Source: an uncultured Collinsella sp. (GTDB lineage Bacteria; Actinomycetota; Coriobacteriia; Coriobacteriales; Coriobacteriaceae). From it: a stretch of 36,021 nucleotides of DNA. Below are positions 1-8,267 of the stretch, piece by piece; the stretch's first letter is position 1; every line of letters starts with the position of its first letter. Location: the NCBI GenBank assembly GCA_902493915.1, contig CABUQY010000006.1:1-36021 (forward strand). The letters run 5' to 3'. A model generated the notes under the pieces. The model saw nothing but the letters and a program-made list of their open reading frames with translations, had not been told where the DNA came from and searched no databases. The position numbers and the translations under genes are program-made.

Positions 1-584
1 CCGATGCCGCCGTCCGCAGCGGCAAGACGAGCGCCGGCCTAATGGGCACCGAGATCCGCGACAAGACCGTGGGTATCGTGGGCTGCGGTAAGATCGGCTG
101 CGCCACGGGTCGTCTCTTTAAGGCCTTTGGCGCCCGCGTGCTGGGCTATGCCCGCCACGAGCATCCCGAGGCAGCCGAGGCCGGCATTGAGCAGGTTTCG
201 CTCGAGCAGTTGCTCGCCGAGTCCGATATCGTAAGCCTGCACCTGCCTAACAATGACACCACGCGCAAGAGCTTTGGCACCGAGCAGTTCGCCCAGATGA
301 AGGACGGTGCCGTCTTTATCAACTGCGCCCGCGGTGCCATCGTGGATAACGATGCCCTTGCCCAGGCACTCAACGACGATAAGCTCGCCGGTGCCGGCAT
401 CGACGTCTTTGATATGGAGCCGCCCATCCCCGCCGACTACGCACTCATCAACGCCAAGAACTGCACCTTCACGCCACATGTAGGCTTCCTTACGCACGAG
501 GCCATGCAGCACCGCGCCAAGATTGAGTTCGACAACGTCGTCGCCTACGTCGAGGGTCGCGCGCAAAACGTTTGCGAGCTGTAG
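1..584 (+). CDS. D-2-hydroxyacid dehydrogenase, 3' part (partial)
   Basis: This is the C-terminal part of an NAD-dependent D-isomer-specific 2-hydroxyacid dehydrogenase, a family that reduces 2-keto acids to D-2-hydroxy acids or oxidises 3-phosphoglycerate. The reading frame is open to the window edge (frame starting at base 3), so the true start lies upstream. The Rossmann motif GIVGCGKIG is followed by the three family active-site positions: Arg in NCARGAIVDNDAL, Glu in DVFDMEPP and His in FTPHVGFLTHEA. The gene ends before a GC-rich hairpin. The exact substrate (lactate, glycerate, phosphoglycerate or other) cannot be told from this part. Confidence 0.88.
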   Translation, partial: DAAVRSGKTSAGLMGTEIRDKTVGIVGCGKIGCATGRLFKAFGARVLGYARHEHPEAAEAGIEQVSLEQLLAESDIVSLHLPNNDTTRKSFGTEQFAQMKDGAVFINCARGAIVDNDALAQALNDDKLAGAGIDVFDMEPPIPADYALINAKNCTFTPHVGFLTHEAMQHRAKIEFDNVVAYVEGRAQNVCEL

Positions 585-590
585 TCAAAC

Positions 591-635
591 AAGGGCGGGG
601 CAAAAACCTCATCGCAGGCCTACCCCGCCTTCTTT
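591..635 (+). terminator. Probable terminator of the dehydrogenase gene
   Basis: GGCGGGG (594-600) can pair with CCCCGCC (623-629), followed by TTCTTT. The loop is long (22 nt) and the T-run is interrupted, so this is a moderate candidate. Confidence 0.45.
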
Positions 636-668
636 GGTTCAACTAACCTGACCCCTTTGCACCATAGC

Positions 669-704
669 AAAAAAGGAGCAAAGCCATCTGCCGGCTTTGC
701 CCCT
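669..704 (-). terminator. Rho-independent terminator of gldA
   Basis: On the minus strand GGCAAAGCC pairs with GGCTTTGCTCC around a 7-nt loop, and the stem is followed by six T residues. It lies 14 nt past the gldA stop codon. Confidence 0.8.
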
Positions 705-717
705 TCCTTACCTTAGT

Positions 718-1818
718 TTACTCATCCATAAGGTAGTAGTGGCCCAGTGCGTCGGCACCCAGGATGGCGTTTGCGACCATCTCGGGCGTCACCTCAAACG
801 GCATGTTGCACATGGTGTCCTCGGGCGCGCACGCGGCCTCGGCAACAATCATGGCCTTCTCGCGCGTAAGCTCGGCAACGCCAAGTTCCTTCATCGTGAC
901 CGGTAGGCCCAGCTCAATGCAGAAGCCCAAGACTTCCTCGAGCTTCTCGGTCGGGGCATCCTCGAGTACCAGCTGGACGATAGTGCCAAAGGCGACCTTC
1001 TCGCCGTGATACATGTTGTGGCACTCGGGCAGCATCGTCAGACCATTGTGGATGGCATGAGCAGCAGCAAGGCCCGAGCTCTCAAAGCCAATGCCCGAAA
1101 GCAGCGTATTGGCCTCGATGATGTGCTCGACGGCAGGCGTGAGCGCACCCTTCTCCAGCGCAACCTTGGCCTTGACGCCATCGGCCATGAGCGTCTCATA
1201 GCAGAGCTTGGCGAGCGCCAGGCCGGCCATTCCGCCCTTGCCGCCAGCGCAGGTGCCGCCGTCGGCATCGTGCGTCGCCTGGGCCTCGAAATAGGTTGCG
1301 AGCGCATCGCCCATACCGGAAACCGTCAGGCGCACCGGGCTCGCCGCGATAACCGTCGTATCCATAAGGACAATATTGGGGTTTGCCTTAAGGAAGAGGT
1401 ACTTGTCGAACTGGCCGTCATCGGTATAAAGCACCGAAAGCGCCGAACACGGGGCATCGGTCGAAGCAATGGTGGGGCAAATGATAACCGGGGACTCCAG
1501 GTAGTAGGCGACGGCCTTCGCGGTGTCGAGGATCTTGCCGCCACCGACGCCGACGACGATATCGCAACCGTTGTCGCGAGCGAGCGCAACCAGGCGATCG
1601 ACCTCGCCCTTGGAGCACTCGCCGTTAAAATCCTCAAACAGCAGCTCGGCCTTAGCCTCGGCAAAGCCGCCCTCGATCTTGGCACCGACGCGCTTCTTGC
1701 CCGAAGGCGTCACGATGACGAGGGCCTTAGCGCCGAGCGGCTCGACATAGGAGCCGAGCTTGGCCAGCTCGTCCGGACCCTGGATGTACTTGCTGGGGCT
1801 ATTGAAAATTGCAGCCAT
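718..1818 (-). CDS. gldA: Glycerol dehydrogenase
   Basis: This is a zinc- and NAD-dependent glycerol dehydrogenase that oxidises glycerol to dihydroxyacetone (or the reverse) in the cytoplasm. The 366-residue length matches the family. It has the GGGKILDTAKAV nucleotide-binding segment. It also has the Asp and two His residues expected to bind zinc, in SGMGDALATYFEA, AAHAIHNGLT and MYHGEKVAFGT. It follows an iron alcohol dehydrogenase gene on the same strand, but a terminator fills most of the 83-nt gap, ending 17 nt before the ATG. Only a weak ribosome binding site (GGGAT) is visible. Expression probably needs read-through or a promoter inside the upstream gene. The family assignment is strong; the physiological direction is not known. 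Confidence 0.92.
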   Translation of the reverse strand: MAAIFNSPSKYIQGPDELAKLGSYVEPLGAKALVIVTPSGKKRVGAKIEGGFAEAKAELLFEDFNGECSKGEVDRLVALARDNGCDIVVGVGGGKILDTAKAVAYYLESPVIICPTIASTDAPCSALSVLYTDDGQFDKYLFLKANPNIVLMDTTVIAASPVRLTVSGMGDALATYFEAQATHDADGGTCAGGKGGMAGLALAKLCYETLMADGVKAKVALEKGALTPAVEHIIEANTLLSGIGFESSGLAAAHAIHNGLTMLPECHNMYHGEKVAFGTIVQLVLEDAPTEKLEEVLGFCIELGLPVTMKELGVAELTREKAMIVAEAACAPEDTMCNMPFEVTPEMVANAILGADALGHYYLMDE

Positions 1819-1835
1819 AACTATCCCATTCTCTA

Positions 1836-1880
1836 AAAGAAAAAAGAAAGGGGCTCCGTACAGATACGTGCGGAGCCCCT
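1836..1880 (-). terminator. Terminator between adh and gldA
   Basis: GGGGCTCCG (1850-1858) pairs perfectly with CGGAGCCCC (1871-1879), extended by two more pairs, loop of 8 nt. On the minus strand the stem is followed by a T-rich run (CTTTCTTTTTTCTTTT). It sits in the short gap between the adh stop and the gldA start. Confidence 0.85.
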
Positions 1881-1901
1881 CGTTACGATAACAAGAGTCG
1901 A

Positions 1902-3125
1902 TTAGAAATCGATGTCGGTGTCGTAGTAGCAGGCCTTGAGGATCTTCTCGAAGTCGGCAGCCTTGGTCTCACGCGGGTTCTCGGGCGTGCAGGCGTCCTG
2001 CTCGGCGTTCGCGGCAATCTCGGGCAGCTTGGCGAGGAACTCCTCCTCGGAAACCATCTGCGGGTTCTCGGCGTCGACCTTCACGCCACCATTCGCGTAA
2101 TCCTTGATGGACTGCGGAATGTTGAGCTGGTCGTTGAGGTCGCGGATCTTCTGGACGAGCGCAGCGATGAGCTCCTCGTTGGTCTCGCCGGGAAGGTGCA
2201 GGATCTCCTTGGCCACGTAAGCGTAACGCTCGGCAGCACGGGGATCCTTGGAGTTCCACTGGATGACCTTGCCCAGGTACATGGCGTTAGCGGCACCGTG
2301 GATGATGTGGCCGTTCTCGAAGGCAGCACCGGTCTTGTGAGCCATGGAGTGAACGATGCCGAGCAGGCCCGAGGAGAAGGCGATACCGGCGATGCACTGA
2401 GCCTCGTGCATGTGCTGACGGGCCTCATGGTCGCCAGCATAGGACTTGGGCAGCCACTCGACGATCTCGCGGATGCCGTGCAGAGCGTTGGCGTCGGTGA
2501 ACATAGAGGCGCAGGTGGAAACGTAGGCCTCCATGCAGTGGGTCAGAGCATCCATGCCGGTGTGAGCGCACAGCTTGGCGGGCATGGTGTAGGTGAGCTC
2601 GGGGTCGACGATGGCGACATCAGGGGTGATGTTGAAGTCGGCCAGCGGGTACTTGATGCCCTTTTCGTAATCCGTGATGACGGAGAATGCGGTGACCTCG
2701 GTAGCAGTGCCGGAGGTAGAGGAAATGGCGCAGAAGTGAGCCTTCTGACGCAGCTCGGGGAAGCTGAACGGCTGGATAATGTTGTCGAAGGACTCCTCGG
2801 GATACTCGTAGAAGACCCACATGGCCTTAGCGGCATCGATGGGCGAACCGCCGCCGATAGCAACAATCCAGTCGGGCTCGAAGTCGCGCATAGCGGCTGC
2901 GCCCTTCATGACGGTCTCGATGGAGGGATCGGACTCGACGCCCTCGAACAGCTTGACCTCCATGCCGGCCTCTTTGAGGTCGGCCTCAACGTCCTGCAGG
3001 AACCCGCCGCGGCGCATAGAGCTGCCGCCAGAAACGATGATGGCCTTCTTACCCTTGAGGTTCTTCACCTCGTGGCGAGCGCCCTCACCAAAGTACAGAT
3101 CGCGAGGATTGGTAAAACGTCCCAT
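1902..3125 (-). CDS. Iron-containing alcohol dehydrogenase
   Basis: This 407-residue group III (iron-dependent) alcohol dehydrogenase probably reduces aldehydes such as butyraldehyde or lactaldehyde with NAD(P)H during fermentation. It has the GGGSPIDAAKAMW dinucleotide-binding segment. The metal-binding residues lie in GMDALTHCMEAY (about D192 and H196), GIVHSMAHKTG and GHIIHGAANA. The start was set at the ATG at 3125 because AGGAGG lies 7 nt upstream; a longer frame to 3176 has no such site and adds an unlikely basic extension. It is followed by a terminator and then gldA. A perfect 7-bp inverted repeat lies in the leader. The substrate cannot be named from sequence alone. Confidence 0.9.
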   Translation of the reverse strand: MGRFTNPRDLYFGEGARHEVKNLKGKKAIIVSGGSSMRRGGFLQDVEADLKEAGMEVKLFEGVESDPSIETVMKGAAAMRDFEPDWIVAIGGGSPIDAAKAMWVFYEYPEESFDNIIQPFSFPELRQKAHFCAISSTSGTATEVTAFSVITDYEKGIKYPLADFNITPDVAIVDPELTYTMPAKLCAHTGMDALTHCMEAYVSTCASMFTDANALHGIREIVEWLPKSYAGDHEARQHMHEAQCIAGIAFSSGLLGIVHSMAHKTGAAFENGHIIHGAANAMYLGKVIQWNSKDPRAAERYAYVAKEILHLPGETNEELIAALVQKIRDLNDQLNIPQSIKDYANGGVKVDAENPQMVSEEEFLAKLPEIAANAEQDACTPENPRETKAADFEKILKACYYDTDIDF

Positions 3126-3167
3126 ACTGTGCCTCCTAAACAAGCCCCTCTTAGACTTGCGTATATA

Positions 3168-3190
3168 ACGGAGCACCCAATTGGCTCCGT
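3168..3190. promoter_or_regulatory. Inverted repeat in the adh leader
   Basis: ACGGAGC (3168-3174) and GCTCCGT (3184-3190) form a perfect inverted repeat around a 9-nt loop containing CAATTG, 43 nt upstream of the adh start. It may be an operator or a leader hairpin; no known regulator motif was recognised. Confidence 0.4.
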
Positions 3191-3340
3191 TAGGACCGGT
3201 TTGCGCGTTGCCGGCGATGACAATGCGCGATGTCTAAACGTCTCAACGCTCAGACAAACACTATTTTACCGTTCTGGTTGGTCAGTTATTCACCTAAAGC
3301 CGCCAATGATGAAACGTTTTTTCTATCCCTGAAGACCCTT

Positions 3341-3548
3341 GTGCGGCATCCATACTCCCAAGCTGGGCAAACGTTTTATCAAGGTTGACTACATATCCCG
3401 GGCAGGACCGTGCCCCTCCAAAATATGCACCGTTCGCCGCCAAAAATCGACCGTTTGCGGCACCGTGATACCACTCGGTCGTCCAAGGTGCCGACATTTG
3501 TGCGACATCCGTCTTCGTGGTGCAAAGGTGCAAGTCCAAGTGCGGCAC
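3341..3548 (+). promoter_or_regulatory. Cluster of TGCGRCAY motifs in a 500-nt intergenic region
   Basis: The region between the divergent adh and 3626 genes has no gene. It holds four direct copies of TGCGGCA(C/T) or TGCGACAT at 3342, 3456, 3501 and 3541, plus degenerate GTGC and GGTGCCGAC pieces. A similar GTGCGGCAC lies upstream of the UPF0210 gene at 15582. TAAACT and TATATA after the last copy (3570-3588) are possible -10 boxes for the rightward gene. The role is unknown. Confidence 0.35.
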
Positions 3549-3625
3549 CCCCGGTGTGCCACATGCGGGTAAACTAGAACCTTATATAGAAACATTTGAA
3601 CCCTAACCGCAGCAAAGGAGGCCCC

Positions 3626-4702
3626 ATGGCATTCGATCCCATTCAAGAGGATTGCCATCGCCTCGTTCTTGAGGCCTTGCGCCGCGACAATATCCCGCTC
3701 ACCGACGGTGCCGCCGTAGAGCGTCTGATGGAACAATTCACCCGCAACCCCGCACCGCTCATCGTGCACGACCGCGACCGCGCCGGGCACCTCATTGCCA
3801 AGGTGGTCGAGGCTGTCGACTACCGCATTCCCTTTATCCCTGACGATACCCAGGCAGAGCAAGAAGAGGCAGCTGCCGAGAACATGCTCCGCGAGGCAGC
3901 CGCGCTCGACCCGACCAACTGGGACGCTCAGCGCATGCTGACCGCCCTCACCGCCGGCTCCAACGAGGAATACGTGCAGTATCTGGTGTCCAAGTGCGAC
4001 GAAGTGGAGCACGATCTGGCGCTCAAGACCGCCTCGGCGCAGGACCCCTACGAGCGTGAGGCCGCAGGCGACCTTATGCGCCGCCCCTACCTGCGCTGGC
4101 TTGCCGCCTTGGCATCGCGCGCGCTCATTAGCGGACGCTACCGCATGTCGCTCGAAGCCGCGAATCGCAGCTTGGACTTTGCGCCCAACGACCCCGCTGG
4201 TGTCCGCCACACCGCGATGCTCGCTATGGCAAAGCTCGAATACCCCGCCGAGGAGCTCAAGCGATTTCGCTCTGCCCACTCCGTCCCCTATCTCGCCAGC
4301 ACGCCGCTGCGTCGTCGTCCCAAGGACGCGGAGCGCGACTTGGACCCATGGACGCTCATCGCGCTGATGAGCGCTGCCTGGCGCGAGCTGGACTACGAGG
4401 GCGCCGAGCACTATTTGCGCATCCTCGCACGCTCGTGCCCGCACGCGGCCGAGGCGCTCTACTTCCAAACCGAGTTTCCCGATGGCGTCTATGCCCGCGT
4501 CAACGTGGGTGTGGGCTCCACCGACGAGCTCGTCCTTGCGCTGTCCGAGGCGACGCCGGTACTGCAGGAGGGCCTGGGCGGCCCCGACAACGCCAGCTTC
4601 GCCGCCTGGGTCGCTACCAACGATATCGTGCGTTCCCAAATCGATGAGCGCATACTGCGGGCGGCCGAGCAGGGTTTGCCGTTTAAGGGAGGAGACCTCT
4701 AA
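3626..4702 (+). CDS. TPR-like helical-repeat protein (paralogue 1)
   Basis: This is a 358-residue predicted soluble protein of unknown function. ATG at 3626 was chosen over an in-frame upstream start at 3596 because AAAGGAGG lies 4 nt before it. The second half is alpha-helical with tetratricopeptide-like pairs, for example SGRYRMSLEAANRSLDFAP followed by NDPAGVRH. The latter resembles the NDNxGVRY turn of ST7/TPR proteins. No signal peptide, membrane segment or catalytic motif was seen. The next gene starts in the stop codon (TAATG), so the two are translationally coupled. The two proteins share the same overall pattern: a helical pair near the middle, a DPW/SPW segment and a similar C-terminal FA(A/P)W segment. 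They are therefore ancient tandem duplicates. A scaffold or protein-binding role is an inference only. Confidence 0.75.
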   Translation: MAFDPIQEDCHRLVLEALRRDNIPLTDGAAVERLMEQFTRNPAPLIVHDRDRAGHLIAKVVEAVDYRIPFIPDDTQAEQEEAAAENMLREAAALDPTNWDAQRMLTALTAGSNEEYVQYLVSKCDEVEHDLALKTASAQDPYEREAAGDLMRRPYLRWLAALASRALISGRYRMSLEAANRSLDFAPNDPAGVRHTAMLAMAKLEYPAEELKRFRSAHSVPYLASTPLRRRPKDAERDLDPWTLIALMSAAWRELDYEGAEHYLRILARSCPHAAEALYFQTEFPDGVYARVNVGVGSTDELVLALSEATPVLQEGLGGPDNASFAAWVATNDIVRSQIDERILRAAEQGLPFKGGDL

Positions 4703-5745
4703 TGGATCCGAGCGTCTACATCCCCGCCTACCTGGAGCGCACCTATCTGGCGTCGCACCCCGAACTCACCGATGCAGCACGCGAGCTTGTCCATAACGAC
4801 GTGAGCGTCAACCCTCATAAGTATGCGCAGACCGAGCATGCTCAGGCACTGCTGTCCTACGCCGGTGTTCATCGCCACCTGCTCGACGAGCTCCATCGCA
4901 TCGAGGATATGGGCAGCGACGAGGAGTTCGAGCAGACGCGCAATCGTCTGTTCGACGACATGCGCGATGAGCTGCTCAAGATTGTCCGCGTCGATGCGCT
5001 GGCCGTCGATGCCCAGCTGCTCGCCATCATTTTGGCGGACACGCCCGTTGACGCCTGCCTGGGCGACCTGATGAAGCTCGAGGCGACCACGACCGATTAC
5101 CTGCAGCAAAGTGTGCCCGGGTTCGATATGGAGGCCCCACACTACTGGGCCAACAAAGTTTTGACGGACGGCGTGACGGCGACAGATCTCACCGTGAACG
5201 AGCCGGCACTTATCGGGTGGCTCCACACGCTCGAGGCCATCTCGCAGCTGTGCATGGCGAGCGCTCGTTACCGTGCTGCCGCCAACTACGCCCGCCGTGT
5301 TCTTAAGGCGGAAGGATACCCCACCCGAGCCGCAGGCACCGTGTTGCTCGCCCTCGCTCGCCTGGAAGACCAGGACGGCTTTTTTGCCCTGGCCCACCAG
5401 CTCGAGGAGCAGATGGGGGCCGATACCCTCGAGAACTCCCCCTGGTACCTGCTCGCCCGCACGATCTTGCTGTTCAAAACGAACAAGATGCGCCCGGCGA
5501 CACGCGCGCTGCGTGAGTTTGCCAACCGCTGCGAGGGCGGCGCGTTCTTCTTACTGAACCCCATGTACCAGACACCGTACCTTCCCTGCCGGCCCGAGCC
5601 ACGCGATCCCTGGGATCTTTCGCACCAGGCCGTTTGGGAAGCGGACGGCATCATCTCGGACACTCCCGACTTTGCCCCCTGGGCCAATGCCTGCGAAGAC
5701 GTGTCACAGCTTGCCCAGGAATTTGCGCGCCGCTACGGTTTTTAG
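4702..5745 (+). CDS. TPR-like helical-repeat protein (paralogue 2)
   Basis: This is a 347-residue protein of unknown function that starts at the ATG overlapping the previous stop by one base, with GGGAGGAG just upstream. It is acidic and mostly helical. The segment ASARYRAAANYARRVLKAE matches the TPR-like pair of its upstream neighbour in position and pattern. It is followed by SPWYLLARTILLF, the counterpart of DPWTLIALMSAAW in the neighbour. No enzymatic motif, signal peptide or transmembrane helix was seen. The MurT-GatD gene begins 45 nt after the stop on the same strand without an obvious terminator, so all three may be one transcript. That would be the only hint of a link to the cell envelope. 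Confidence 0.75.
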   Translation: MDPSVYIPAYLERTYLASHPELTDAARELVHNDVSVNPHKYAQTEHAQALLSYAGVHRHLLDELHRIEDMGSDEEFEQTRNRLFDDMRDELLKIVRVDALAVDAQLLAIILADTPVDACLGDLMKLEATTTDYLQQSVPGFDMEAPHYWANKVLTDGVTATDLTVNEPALIGWLHTLEAISQLCMASARYRAAANYARRVLKAEGYPTRAAGTVLLALARLEDQDGFFALAHQLEEQMGADTLENSPWYLLARTILLFKTNKMRPATRALREFANRCEGGAFFLLNPMYQTPYLPCRPEPRDPWDLSHQAVWEADGIISDTPDFAPWANACEDVSQLAQEFARRYGF

Positions 5746-5790
5746 TGACGCACTCGACCCGACCATGTCGTTTACGTTAGGAACGGTTTC

Positions 5791-7968
5791 ATGAACCTCC
5801 GCTCATCTCTTGCCTGCACCTCGAGCGATATCGCTCGCTGGGGACTGCGCTCCGTCCTTAAGCGCCAGGGCGGCGTACTCCCCGGCCGCATCGCCATGAA
5901 GATCGACCCCGAGCTGCTAAGCGACCTCGCAGGCCTTGTCGACCGCAGCGTGGTAATCACCGGCACCAACGGCAAGACCACCACTTCCAACCTCATCGCC
6001 GACGCCGTTGCTGCCAGCGGTGCTGCCGTGGTGTGCAACCGTGCCGGCAACAACATGGAGCCGGGCGTGGTGGGCGCACTGCTCGAAGCGCGCAGCGGCC
6101 TCAAGCGAGCCGGTGGCGGCAAGCGCGTGGGCGTTTTTGAGTGCGATGAGCTTTACACCGTACGCGTCCTGCCCAAGCTCAAGCCGACGTACTTCGTGCT
6201 GCTCAACCTGTTCCGCGACCAGCTAGACCGCTACGGCGAGATCGATCACACCCAGGAGGTCATCGCCCATGCGTTGGAGCTCTCGCCGACAACAACGCTT
6301 ATCTACAACGCCGACGACCCGCTGTGCGCCTCGATTGCCGCGCGCGTTCCCAACGCGAGTATTGCCTTTGGCATCGACGGCGCCACCAACACCGAGTCCG
6401 ACCGTATTAGCGACTCACGTTTTTGCTCACAGTGCAACGCGCCGCTGGAGTATGACTACGTGCAATACGGCCAGCTCGGCGCCTACCATTGCCCCTCGTG
6501 CGGCTGGGCCCGCCCTGCGCTTGTCCGTCGCGTGACGGGCGTGGAGCTCGGCTGCGACGGCTATGGTTTTGACCTGGTGTTTGGATCTGATTCCAGCGCG
6601 CCAGCCGCACACATCGTCACGCGTTACAACGGCCTGTACATGGTCTACAACGTTGCCGCTGCATTCTTTGCCGCACATGAGTTAGGCGTGGATACGGCGC
6701 ACCTGCAGCCCACGCTCGATGCCTACGTCCCCGCCGGCGGACGCATGGGCCGCTGGGATATCGCCGGCCGCACCGTCGAGGCCAACCTGGCTAAGAATCC
6801 CGTAGGCTTCGATCGACAAATCCAGTCCATCAAGACGGCAGGCGGCAGACTCTGCGCTTTCTTCCTCAACGATAACGATGCCGACGGCCACGATGTATCG
6901 TGGATCTACGACGTCGACTTTGAGCGCATCGCCGACACGCCGGGTCTTGTCGCCTTTGCCGGAGGCGCGCGCGCACACGACATGCAGGTGCGCCTCAAGT
7001 ACGCCGGCATCGATGCCGCGATTATCTCGGACGTCGCGCAGGCAATTGGCGCCGTGGCAGACGAGGCCGCCGATGACACCTTCTACGCCGTCGCCAACTA
7101 CACGGCCTTCCCGCCGTTGGTCAAGGAGCTCGACGGGCTGAAAGGCGCCACCGCCGACGCTGTTGCCGGGCGCGCCGTAGCCCGTGCCGACGGCAGCGCT
7201 CTTCCTGTCAGCATCGCGCCAGTCGAGCTTTCGCGCCCGCTGCGCATCGTCTACCTGTATCCCGATGCCCTTAACCTCTACGGCGACGGCGGCAATGTTA
7301 TCGCGCTCGAGCGCCGCTGCGCCTGGCGCGGCATTCCCGTGCGCGTGGACGAGGTCCGCATGGGCGAGGCGCTCGATCTCACCGACGCCGACATCGTCAT
7401 GATGGGCGGTGGCTCCGACCGCGATCAGCTGGCTGTGGCACATGAATTGCTCGCTCAAAAAGACAAGGTCGCGGCCTATGTTGAGGACGGCGGCACACTG
7501 CTTGCCATCTGTGGCAGCTATCAGCTGCTCGGCCGTTCGTACTACATGGGCGACGATCGCATTGAGGGCCTGGGCGTCATTGCCGCCGAAACCGTACGTG
7601 GCTCCGATCGCCTGATCGGCAACGTAGCCGTCAAAACCGATCTGGCACCTGAGCCCTTTGTGGGATTCGAGAACCATGGAGGTCGCACCCTGCTCGACGC
7701 GGAGGCAACGCCGCTCGGAACGTCCGTCGTCGCGGGCACCGGCAACAACGGCGACGATGGCCTTGAGGGTCTGATCTACAAGGGCGTCATCGGCACGTAC
7801 CTGCACGGGCCGGCGCTGCCCAAAAACCCCGAACTCGCCGACTGGCTGATCGCCCATGCCCTCGAGCGCCGCGGCGATGCGCAGGCCACGGCCCTGCTGC
7901 CGCTCAAAACCCTCGACGACACCTACGAGCACGCCGCCCACGACGCCGCCATGAAGCTCCTCCCCTAG
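5791..7968 (+). CDS. murT-gatD: MurT-GatD fusion, lipid II glutamine amidotransferase
   Basis: This single 725-residue frame joins the two subunits of the enzyme that amidates D-glutamate to D-isoglutamine in lipid II stem peptides, on the cytoplasmic side of the membrane. Residues 1 to about 445 are MurT. They include the Mur ligase P-loop GTNGKTTTSN (58-67), a zinc ribbon (C212, C215, C234, C237) and the C-terminal DUF1727-type region with D365-G-H-D368-V-S-W, which likely carries the Asp that assists the amidase. After a linker of about 35 residues, GatD starts near residue 484 (LRIVYLYPDALNLYGDGGN). It has nucleophile C574 in LAICGSYQLLG and H672 in GTYLHGP. In Staphylococcus aureus and pneumococcus MurT and GatD are separate proteins. 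Translation starts at ATG 5791 with a weak TAGGAA site. All key residues are present, so the fusion looks active. Confidence 0.92.
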   Translation: MNLRSSLACTSSDIARWGLRSVLKRQGGVLPGRIAMKIDPELLSDLAGLVDRSVVITGTNGKTTTSNLIADAVAASGAAVVCNRAGNNMEPGVVGALLEARSGLKRAGGGKRVGVFECDELYTVRVLPKLKPTYFVLLNLFRDQLDRYGEIDHTQEVIAHALELSPTTTLIYNADDPLCASIAARVPNASIAFGIDGATNTESDRISDSRFCSQCNAPLEYDYVQYGQLGAYHCPSCGWARPALVRRVTGVELGCDGYGFDLVFGSDSSAPAAHIVTRYNGLYMVYNVAAAFFAAHELGVDTAHLQPTLDAYVPAGGRMGRWDIAGRTVEANLAKNPVGFDRQIQSIKTAGGRLCAFFLNDNDADGHDVSWIYDVDFERIADTPGLVAFAGGARAHDMQVRLKYAGIDAAIISDVAQAIGAVADEAADDTFYAVANYTAFPPLVKELDGLKGATADAVAGRAVARADGSALPVSIAPVELSRPLRIVYLYPDALNLYGDGGNVIALERRCAWRGIPVRVDEVRMGEALDLTDADIVMMGGGSDRDQLAVAHELLAQKDKVAAYVEDGGTLLAICGSYQLLGRSYYMGDDRIEGLGVIAAETVRGSDRLIGNVAVKTDLAPEPFVGFENHGGRTLLDAEATPLGTSVVAGTGNNGDDGLEGLIYKGVIGTYLHGPALPKNPELADWLIAHALERRGDAQATALLPLKTLDDTYEHAAHDAAMKLLP

Positions 7969-7974
7969 CACCTC

Positions 7975-8010
7975 ACCACCACAAAGGGGACAGGCACCTT
8001 TGTGGTGGTT
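7975..8010 (+). terminator. Terminator-like hairpin, member of a dispersed repeat
   Basis: ACCACCACAAAGG (7975-7987) pairs perfectly with CCTTTGTGGTGGT (7997-8009), followed by TTTTG, just after the murT-gatD stop. The whole 35-nt hairpin recurs in reverse orientation at 35313-35347. The loop-side part CAAAGGGGACAGG also has a near copy (CAAAGGGGTCAGG, minus strand) at 647-659. Confidence 0.75.
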
Positions 8011-8032
8011 TTGACCCATCCCAGCGATTTGT

Positions 8033-8172
8033 CACAATCTGTAACATCTAGACCGTTAAAAGTCGTCTTACTGTTACAGAATGAGATGTTCGTCCCGACG
8101 CCCGCCTTTTGTCTCGATCTGTAACAGATAGAGCCGATTTGCCCGCCCAGATGTTACAGATTGAGATATTTG
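8033..8172. repeat. Tandem pair of TCTGTAACA inverted-repeat units
   Basis: Two units about 60 nt long, 80 nt apart (8033-8092 and 8113-8172), each begin with ATCTGTAACA and end with TGTTACAGA-nTGAGAT. The outer motifs span exactly 44 nt in both (8037-8080 and 8117-8160), while the centres differ. The stretch between murT-gatD and the tRNA holds no gene. Confidence 0.55.
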
Positions 8173-8251
8173 AAGATCGGGATAGAGAGCCAGCTCCTAT
8201 GTGGTGGTTTTCCAGTTTGCCAACGATATACGCGCCGGCAAAAAAGTCTGC

Positions 8252-8257
8252 TATACT
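8252..8257 (+). promoter_or_regulatory. -10 box of tRNA-Glu
   Basis: TATACT lies 10 nt before the mature 5' end of tRNA-Glu. No good -35 box is seen at the usual distance. Confidence 0.5.
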
Positions 8258-8267
8258 CTTTCCCGCT

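Noticed and set aside
647..659. Full third copy of the dispersed hairpin near 650
   Set aside because: Only the 13-nt loop-side part is shared; the CCACCACAAAGG stem is missing.
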